Positions 57,526 through 64,000 of a DNA stretch of 64,000 bases are shown one piece after another (the stretch's first letter is position 1; each line of letters begins with the position of its first letter). Under the pieces are notes generated by a model. That model had not been told where the DNA came from. It worked only from the letters and a program-made list of their open reading frames with translations, and made no database searches. Source of the stretch: an archaeon (GTDB lineage: Archaea > Aenigmatarchaeota > Aenigmatarchaeia > QMZP01 > JAFGSV01); NCBI GenBank assembly GCA_028279705.1, contig JANQNF010000058.1:1-64000 (forward strand), in the 5' to 3' direction. Both the position numbers and the translations under genes were made by a program.

Positions 57526-59868
57526 ATGAAACCGAAAATCTCTGTAATCATACCAGCATACAACTCTGAGAAAACGATTGAAAAAACACTATCCTCCGTT
57601 AGATCGCAGAATTTCCCTGGGATTGAGATTCTCGTTGTTGATGACAGATCAACTGACATGACGGTCAATATAGCAAAGAAACATGCAGACAGGGTGTTAG
57701 TGAACAGGCAGAACCGTGGCCCTGCATTCACGCGCAATCGGGGGATAAGGGAAGCCAAGTCGGAATTGATTGTATTCATAGACTCGGACGCTTATGCAGA
57801 CAAAGGATGGCTAAAGGCCATGTACACTGAACTCATGAACGGGAACGCGGACATCATAATGGGCAACGTCAGGATATCGAAATCCAATATGATCGGAGAT
57901 TCCATATCAGCGCTGGGTTTTCCAGGAGGGGGGTCCATAGGGTTCGAAAAGATGTGGAGAGTTGATAAGGATGGGTTCACGGATCACATAACCTCCTGCA
58001 ACATGGGTGCACGGAAGAGTGTTTTCCAGAAACATGGCTTCTTCGATGAGTCATTTCCTCTTGCGGGAGGGGAGGACAGTGAGTTCTCTTTCAGACTTAC
58101 CAGAAGCGGTGCAAAGATCAGGTTCTGCGGGGACGCTGTGGTTTATCATGAACCCCGGGCAAGCATCGGTTCATTCGTCAAGTGGCAGATAAAGAGGGGC
58201 GAAAGTAACATCCATTTCAAGAGAAAGGTAGGAAATGTGAACAACTTTATTGGACTCAGAATATGGTCAAGCATGAACATAATAAAGACATTCTGGAAGG
58301 ACCCCAAGTTCCCGCTCATAATGTCATTCCTGATGCTGAGTTTCCTGCTACAGGGGCTGGGAGGCGCATCTGAAACATTAAGAAGAATCAACTTCAGAAG
58401 CAAAGACATAATTCTCGTTTCCACCATGATAACTTTCATAATGTACCTCATACTGTTTCCTTACAACAGTATGTTCCCAGATGAATCATCGAACCTGCTG
58501 CTTGGAAGAAGCATGCTGGACGGTATTTACAGGCACGATTTTCTCTCAAGGACACCTTTCCTACCGTCACTCGCAACGGTCATGTACGCTTCCGGATTCG
58601 ATAGCGCCCATATAAGGTTCATTTTACCGCTATTATTCACAATTCTGTCGGTGATATCGGTCTATCTATTGGCGGAACTGGTCTCTGGTAGGAAGGTTGC
58701 TTTACTGTCCGTAGTACTTCTACTCTCGCTTCCTGTATTCTGGAGATGGGCAGTAAGGTTCCTTACAGACATACCGCTTCTGTCATTCACAGCGTTCTCA
58801 TTCTATGCATACTACCTCATACTGAAGGACGGATCATCCCCCAGAAGATGGATGATTCTGGGAACCATCTGCGCTCTCGGAACAGTAACGAAGATTTCAT
58901 TCCTTATACTTCCAGTGGTGATAGTTCTTCACCTACTGTCAAGGAATCGTGGCCTCATTCCCACCAAGGAATTCGTATCTGGTGTCTTGACATTCCTGGT
59001 ATTGGTATCCATATTTATGATTCCTCCCATCTTGATGGGGTCTCAGAGTGGGCTTCTCGGGACTCTTGAGGGAAGGGTCACCGGGGAGGAAGAGTTCACA
59101 CTTCTGAGGGTCATCAACAACAGGAGCATATTCTTCCTGGACAAGTACGCACTGTTCCCGGTCGGACTTTTCGCACTTTTCGCAATACCAAGATTCTGGA
59201 AAAATGACAAGCTGCTGATAATTTTCTCATTGCTTGTTGTAGCTGCTTACTTCCTTTTATGGGGAATACGTCCAAGATACTTCTCACCTGTATTTCCTCT
59301 GCTTACAATGCTAGCAGCTGGAGGATTCTACTGGCTCAGGGACAGACTGCCGAGGATCGCGTTGCTATTGTTTGCAGTGCTTCTGTTCTTATCATTCACC
59401 AATTCGATCCAGTTCACAGCCATGGATCACAGAGCTCTTTACGGGGTTGACGATCTAGGGAGTTCCCTGAACGGCATTAACGGAATTGTCGCCAGTGACT
59501 ATCTTCCGTTCTATGTTAACATAACTAATCCGGTGATCAGTGAAACGCTTCCAGGAGAAACCGTTGCCGATATGAATATGATGTTCTACTCGGATGATTC
59601 ATTAACAAGAATCAAAGACGCCGATGCCGATGTGGTTATACTATCACTTTATGGTGACTATGTGCGTTCCGGCAGGACAGAGACTTTTCCGATATTCTAC
59701 GGGCCGTTCACAATACCCATCGATAGGGTATATTCAAACGGAAGGATACCACCGGAGTACAGTTTCGAATCGGATCTCTTCAAACAGTTTGAAGAAGACA
59801 ATTTCGAACTTGAGCAGGAGGTCATGGTCGACGGAAGAGTTACATTTTTAATTTATAGAAGGATATGA
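57526..59868 (+). CDS. Bifunctional-architecture glycosyltransferase: N-terminal GT2 plus C-terminal GT39/ArnT-like membrane domain
   Basis: MKPKISVIIPAYNSEKTIEKTLSSVRSQNFPGIEILVVDDRSTD GT2 motif; from about residue 260 onward multi-TM with FPDESSNLLLGRSMLDGIYRHDFLSRTPFLPSLATVMY. Confidence 0.85.
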   Translation: MKPKISVIIPAYNSEKTIEKTLSSVRSQNFPGIEILVVDDRSTDMTVNIAKKHADRVLVNRQNRGPAFTRNRGIREAKSELIVFIDSDAYADKGWLKAMYTELMNGNADIIMGNVRISKSNMIGDSISALGFPGGGSIGFEKMWRVDKDGFTDHITSCNMGARKSVFQKHGFFDESFPLAGGEDSEFSFRLTRSGAKIRFCGDAVVYHEPRASIGSFVKWQIKRGESNIHFKRKVGNVNNFIGLRIWSSMNIIKTFWKDPKFPLIMSFLMLSFLLQGLGGASETLRRINFRSKDIILVSTMITFIMYLILFPYNSMFPDESSNLLLGRSMLDGIYRHDFLSRTPFLPSLATVMYASGFDSAHIRFILPLLFTILSVISVYLLAELVSGRKVALLSVVLLLSLPVFWRWAVRFLTDIPLLSFTAFSFYAYYLILKDGSSPRRWMILGTICALGTVTKISFLILPVVIVLHLLSRNRGLIPTKEFVSGVLTFLVLVSIFMIPPILMGSQSGLLGTLEGRVTGEEEFTLLRVINNRSIFFLDKYALFPVGLFALFAIPRFWKNDKLLIIFSLLVVAAYFLLWGIRPRYFSPVFPLLTMLAAGGFYWLRDRLPRIALLLFAVLLFLSFTNSIQFTAMDHRALYGVDDLGSSLNGINGIVASDYLPFYVNITNPVISETLPGETVADMNMMFYSDDSLTRIKDADADVVILSLYGDYVRSGRTETFPIFYGPFTIPIDRVYSNGRIPPEYSFESDLFKQFEEDNFELEQEVMVDGRVTFLIYRRI

Positions 59869-59893
59869 AATTCATACAAAGGTCTGATGTTTT

Positions 59894-60916
59894 ATGGATG
59901 TTGAAAAACTGTTAAGCGGGAATAAAAGTGGTCCGGCGTTTGTACTGGCAGAGATAGCTTGTGCTCATGAGGGCTCGGTCGCCATAATGAAAAAAATGAT
60001 AGAGGCCGCAAAAAATGCTGATGTGGACGCTGTCAAGATCCAGATATTCATGGCCGATCAGCTTGTGACTCATGATCACCCACAGTCAGGACTTTACAGG
60101 AAGCTCGAACTTACAAGAGAAGAATGGTCTGAGGTATTCGGTTTTGCAAAGAGTATGAAGATGCAGGTCCTGGCCGACGTTTTCGATAATGAGAGCCTGA
60201 ACATCGCAGAAGAGAACGGCGTCATCTCATACAAGGTTCATTCCACCATTATCTCGGATGCAGGTCTACTGAGGGACATTTCAAGGACAAGCAAGCCGAT
60301 ACTTCTTTCGACAGGAGGCTCGACTCAAGAGGAGGTCGAGGACGCTCTTGCGATCATCAGAAAAGAGGGAAACGATAATGTTATCATGATCTGCGGCTAT
60401 CAGGGATTCCCCACGAAGATAGAGGAGTCGCACCTTAACATGATACCCGCACTTCATGAGAAATTCGGCCTGCCGGTTGGCTATGCAGATCATTGCGATG
60501 CAGAGGATTCGATGGCAGTGATACTTCCCATGGTCGCGGTGTCAATGGGTGCCTGCCTTATCGAAAAGCACATCACGCTTGACAGGTCGCAGAAGGGAAT
60601 CGATTATTACTCTTCTCTGAATCCTGATGAGTTGAAGACTTTCACAGCCAAAGTAAGAGAGGTCGAGATGGCCTTCGGTAAAGGAGAGTTTCAGAAGTTC
60701 TCGAAAGAAGAGGAAGAATACAGGAAAGGAATGAAAAAGTACATCGTGGCTGGCAGGTCCATAAGCAAAGGAAAGACTATTGAAGAGAATGACATCGCCT
60801 TCAAGAGGACAACCTCGCCGGGACTACAATCCAACTTAACTGCTAGAGTTATCGGTAAAAAGGCAACGGAGGATATCGAAAAAGACGTTGTCATTAAAGA
60901 GTCTATGGTGAATTGA
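59894..60916 (+). CDS. NeuB-family (sialic/nonulosonic acid synthase-like) protein, copy 1
   Basis: AEIACAHEGSVAIMKKMIEAAKNADVDAVKIQIF, GACLIEKHITLDRSQKGIDYYSSL, C-terminal SAF-like domain. Confidence 0.87.
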   Translation: MDVEKLLSGNKSGPAFVLAEIACAHEGSVAIMKKMIEAAKNADVDAVKIQIFMADQLVTHDHPQSGLYRKLELTREEWSEVFGFAKSMKMQVLADVFDNESLNIAEENGVISYKVHSTIISDAGLLRDISRTSKPILLSTGGSTQEEVEDALAIIRKEGNDNVIMICGYQGFPTKIEESHLNMIPALHEKFGLPVGYADHCDAEDSMAVILPMVAVSMGACLIEKHITLDRSQKGIDYYSSLNPDELKTFTAKVREVEMAFGKGEFQKFSKEEEEYRKGMKKYIVAGRSISKGKTIEENDIAFKRTTSPGLQSNLTARVIGKKATEDIEKDVVIKESMVN

Positions 60917-61696
60917 ATGAGAGTCGCTGGTCTGATCGGTGTAAGGATGAAGTCTACAAGGCTTCACGAGAAGGCTCTCGCAGACATTGAGGGGAAGACA
61001 CTCATATCACATCTTCTTGAGCGCGTCAGGACGGCAAAGCAGCTGGATTCCGTCATTATCTGCACCTCCACAAACAAGGACGATTCCATTCTGGAGGAGA
61101 TCGCCAGGAAGGAAGGCGTCAAATGCTTCAAGGGCGACGAGGAAGATGTGATCGGCAGACTCATAGGAGCCGCCGAAGAGGACGGCGCAGATATGATAGT
61201 CAGAATGACCGGAGACAATCCATTGACAGACCCGGAATACATAGACAGGACGGTCGAACATGCTAAAGAGACAGGGGCCGAGTACACCTACGTCGAGGGT
61301 CTTCCTATAGGCACCTACGTCGAGGCCATAACACTTGAAGCCATGAAAAAAGCCCACGACCTCATAACCAACATGGAGGGAAGTGAATATCTCACCATAT
61401 ACTTCAGATCAACGGACCTGTTCAATACTGAGAAGATCATCGCAGGAAACGATGTGAACCGTCCTGGTTACAGACTAACCGTCGACACCCCTGATGATCT
61501 CGAGCTTGTCAGGAAGATTTACCGGAGATTCTACAGGGGTAGGGGAGTGTTCACTCTCAAAGAAGCCGTCAAGTTCCTTGACGACAATCCGGAACTGGCC
61601 AAGGGGAACTCCGGCATTAAACAGATATGGCCGGAAGTGAAGATTCGTGAAGTCGATGGAAAGAAGAAGGTGGATATAATATTCCAAAAGGGCTAG
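60917..61696 (+). CDS. SpsF/CMP-sugar cytidylyltransferase-like nucleotidyltransferase
   Basis: GLIGVRMKSTRLHEKALADIEGKTLISHLLERVR, CFKGDEEDVIGRL, MTGDNPLTDPEYID. Confidence 0.85.
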   Translation: MRVAGLIGVRMKSTRLHEKALADIEGKTLISHLLERVRTAKQLDSVIICTSTNKDDSILEEIARKEGVKCFKGDEEDVIGRLIGAAEEDGADMIVRMTGDNPLTDPEYIDRTVEHAKETGAEYTYVEGLPIGTYVEAITLEAMKKAHDLITNMEGSEYLTIYFRSTDLFNTEKIIAGNDVNRPGYRLTVDTPDDLELVRKIYRRFYRGRGVFTLKEAVKFLDDNPELAKGNSGIKQIWPEVKIREVDGKKKVDIIFQKG

Positions 61697-62358
61697 CCGA
61701 CGAATTTTTCTATGTCACTGAATTCCCTGGCATTGAAATCCGATCCGATTCCCTCTTCATCTGCATTGAATAAGACGGTTTTCAATCCGGCGGCTTTCGC
61801 GCCTTCTATCTCTTCCCTGTCATGCCCTACGAACAGGGCATCTTGTGCTTCGACACCTGCATTATTAAGAACACGATCGTACGCTTCCTTATCGGGCTTG
61901 ACTACGCCAATGTCTCTCGACGTCACTATCAGGTCGAAGATTCCGCCGAGACCCAAGGGTTTCATGATCCGGTCCTCTAGCTCGTTTTCGTGTAATTCGG
62001 AATCGGAGAGTATAGCCGTCTTGATACCCATTTCCTTCAGATGTATGAGAGTCTCTTTTACTCCCGGGAATGCTTGCCTATTCTTTTCGACGATCTTCCT
62101 GTACTCATCACTCTTCCCTTTTATCTTCCTGTACTCATCCTTTGTGAAACCGAGTGAGAGCATGAATTTCCTGAAGGCGTCATCATAACCCGTCTTCCCC
62201 CTATAGACGTCGATAAGGAATCTTTCCCAGAGATAACTCATTGTCTTCAGGTCGCCCCTGTAGCCGAGCTCAGAGATGTACCTATGGATGTTTCTTCTCC
62301 AGAGGGTGACGTCGTAGATCACACCTCCCATGTCAAAAATAACGATTTTTACCGCCAT
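61693..62358 (-). CDS. HAD-superfamily hydrolase
   Basis: VIFDMGGVIYDV motif I, TAILSDSELHE motif II, KPDKEAYDRVL, VGHDREEIEGAKAAGLKTV. Confidence 0.9.
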   Translation of the reverse strand: MAVKIVIFDMGGVIYDVTLWRRNIHRYISELGYRGDLKTMSYLWERFLIDVYRGKTGYDDAFRKFMLSLGFTKDEYRKIKGKSDEYRKIVEKNRQAFPGVKETLIHLKEMGIKTAILSDSELHENELEDRIMKPLGLGGIFDLIVTSRDIGVVKPDKEAYDRVLNNAGVEAQDALFVGHDREEIEGAKAAGLKTVLFNADEEGIGSDFNAREFSDIEKFVG

Positions 62359-63488
62359 AATAGCTTATTCCATTCGAATTTCGATACAGCATCCGAGATT
62401 TCCCCGTCTGTCGGAAATTTGAAATCAATGTCCCCTTCCCTTAATATCTTGTCTGTTTGTATATCTTCTTTCGGAACCCCTTTTACAATGAATGGTGCAA
62501 GCCTTGGCGAAAGTCCGCCACCCATGGTTTTTACGCATAACATCTCGGGCTTGATCTCCTCGCCCTTGTTCAGGGGAACTTTTGTGCAGAGGCTTTTTCC
62601 TATCCTTTGCTTGACAGATGACTCGCTCTTCAGGATATTCTTTTCCATGTTGGCTACATTGAGGGTGCACCTTCTCCCTTTAACGGATTTTTCCGTGTTT
62701 CTTATATCCCTTGCAACTCTCATGAGCCCGAGAGGTTCGAGCGAACCGGGATGATCCGTACCTTTCATTATTCTGGAAAGCGTGATGTGCTTTTCGATTG
62801 CGCATGCACCGAAAGCCACGGCGATTGTAGGCATAAGAATGCCGATTGTATGACCTGAATATCCGATGAGTGTCTTGTAACGGTTCCTAAAGAAAGGAAT
62901 ATAACCGAAGTCTATATCATCATAGTTTGAAGGGTATGCAGAAACACAGTAGTTGATTATGAGTTTGTCGTTGTACTTCTTTACTAGTTTCACAGCGTCG
63001 TCTATCTCACGGAGGGTACTCATTCCTGTTGAAATTATGACAGGTTTTCCCTTCTTGGCTACATATTCGAGAAGGGGCATGTTTATGAGATCCCTAGACG
63101 CTATCTTGAAAAGCGGCGCACCTAGATCATCGAGAAGGTCTGCACTGTCCTCATCACATACACTGGCATGGAATATCAGACCCTTCTTCTTGCAGTACTT
63201 GGAGAGTTCCTCATAATCCTCTTCACTGAGCTCAAGGTTTCGCCTGTGTTCCCCATAAGTATTTCCGAAAGAGTTCGGTCCGATGTATGGAGCGTCGTTA
63301 AGCTCTTTTGGAAGTGTCAGATTCAGACTCCTTTTACAGAACTTAACTGCATCCACTTTATGCTCATGTGCAAGGTTGATCAGCTTCTTGGCTATATCCA
63401 TGTCACCATTGTGGTTCTGACCTATCTCGGCCGTCACCAGCGCCGGATGACCGTCACCAATCAACCTGTTACCGATTTTTATTTCCAT
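62349..63488 (-). CDS. NeuB/SpsE-family nonulosonic acid synthase-like protein, copy 2, with SAF domain
   Basis: VTAEIGQNHNGDMDIAKKLINLAHEHKVDAVKF, IISTGMSTLREIDDAV, GYSGHTIGI, ACAIEKHITLSRIMKGTDHPGSLEP. Confidence 0.92.
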   Translation of the reverse strand: MEIKIGNRLIGDGHPALVTAEIGQNHNGDMDIAKKLINLAHEHKVDAVKFCKRSLNLTLPKELNDAPYIGPNSFGNTYGEHRRNLELSEEDYEELSKYCKKKGLIFHASVCDEDSADLLDDLGAPLFKIASRDLINMPLLEYVAKKGKPVIISTGMSTLREIDDAVKLVKKYNDKLIINYCVSAYPSNYDDIDFGYIPFFRNRYKTLIGYSGHTIGILMPTIAVAFGACAIEKHITLSRIMKGTDHPGSLEPLGLMRVARDIRNTEKSVKGRRCTLNVANMEKNILKSESSVKQRIGKSLCTKVPLNKGEEIKPEMLCVKTMGGGLSPRLAPFIVKGVPKEDIQTDKILREGDIDFKFPTDGEISDAVSKFEWNKLLWR

Positions 63489-63599
63489 GGGAACACTTGA
63501 AGAGTATTTGAATGATACCTTTTTATAATTTTTCCTAAATCTTACCCAGTCTAAACCCATTGTGTGCTTAAAAAAACCATCTTTTATGTTAATTCTGTG

Positions 63600-63639
63600 T
63601 CAGAATGTGACATTTCTGGCTGTCATCAGAATGTGGCAT
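63600..63639. repeat. Direct repeat pair TCAGAATGTGACAT / TCAGAATGTGGCAT
   Basis: 14-mers at 63600-63613 and 63626-63639, one mismatch, 26-bp period, in the gap upstream of neuB copy 2. Confidence 0.8.
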
Positions 63640-63750
63640 ACACTGGAGATTCACAACATTTTTTGGGTAAAAAAGACAATTATGATATTCATTTGATTCA
63701 TTGAATACTGTCCATGGAAATCTTGAAATGAATGACACCGCGCCATACAG

Positions 63751-64000
63751 TCACCTTGCCAGCTTTCTGATAAGTGGTATTCTGAATCCGAGCTTCTTCT
63801 CCAGCAGTCGTATTACTTCGACATCCTCCTCGTCAAAAGACCTTAGCATGACGAGTATTATTCCATATAGAACGAGGTAGGAAAAAATTATAATCGCGAG
63901 CGTGATTATTTCTGACTTGTCATTGAAGATACCTGTTGCAGTGTATAAAATAAACATTGCCGATGCACCTGCTAAAAATATCTTGACCAGCCTGCGTGTC
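63751..64000 (-). CDS. C-terminal fragment of a polysaccharide flippase-like (Wzx/MATE-type) membrane protein, truncated by the window edge
   Basis: Frame stays open to the window edge: TRRLVKIFLAGASAMFILYTATGIFNDKSEIITLAIIIFSYLVLYGIILVMLRSFDEEDVEVIRLL. Confidence 0.65.
   Translation of the reverse strand, partial: TRRLVKIFLAGASAMFILYTATGIFNDKSEIITLAIIIFSYLVLYGIILVMLRSFDEEDVEVIRLLEKKLGFRIPLIRKLAR

Noticed and set aside
1-64000. Search for tRNA/rRNA genes, CRISPR arrays, transposases or phage genes
   Set aside because: No cloverleaf-like TPsiC/anticodon pattern, regularly spaced repeat array, DDE transposase or phage structural motif was noticed by eye; a tRNAscan/CRISPR finder run would be needed to exclude them.

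Overview
This 64 kb window is archaeal chromosome. It is compact, carries TATA/leaderless-type promoters, and encodes Orc1/Cdc6, PolB, NAC, L10e, AglB and an archaeal mevalonate gene trio. Four blocks are visible. (1) At about 1-6.6 kb there is a replication-origin neighbourhood: orc1/cdc6, a shortened PolD small-subunit (DP1)-like protein and PolB, with origin-recognition-box (ORB)-like repeats on both sides of the cdc6/DP1-like/TctA-like block. (2) At about 6.7-29.4 kb there are housekeeping and membrane genes: NAC, Ca2+-type P-ATPase plus a CaCA exchanger, AglB, an AglH/WbpDBE-like N-glycan precursor set, HMG-CoA synthase/thiolase/DUF35, SecFD, DUF1512, a catalytically eroded PEP-synthase homologue, and L10e. 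(3) At about 29.5-38.5 kb there are sugar-nucleotide genes, including an apparent UDP-xylose route and a ribbon-helix-helix/nucleotidyltransferase fusion, plus nadC and nadE. (4) At about 38.5-64 kb there is a large surface-glycan locus with three B12-binding-type radical SAM paralogues, two AglD/UPF0104-like membrane proteins, several glycosyltransferases, aminotransferases and methyltransferases, two NeuB-like synthases and a truncated flippase at the right edge. Best candidates for new biology are the repeated radical SAM / AglD-like / methyltransferase module, the RHH-nucleotidyltransferase fusion with a nearby perfect palindrome, the PEP-synthase pseudoenzyme, the active-site-deleted DP1-like protein and the two-cluster ORB origin. 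I saw no tRNA, rRNA, CRISPR array or insertion sequence. Family calls come from reading motifs in the supplied translations; no database search was run.
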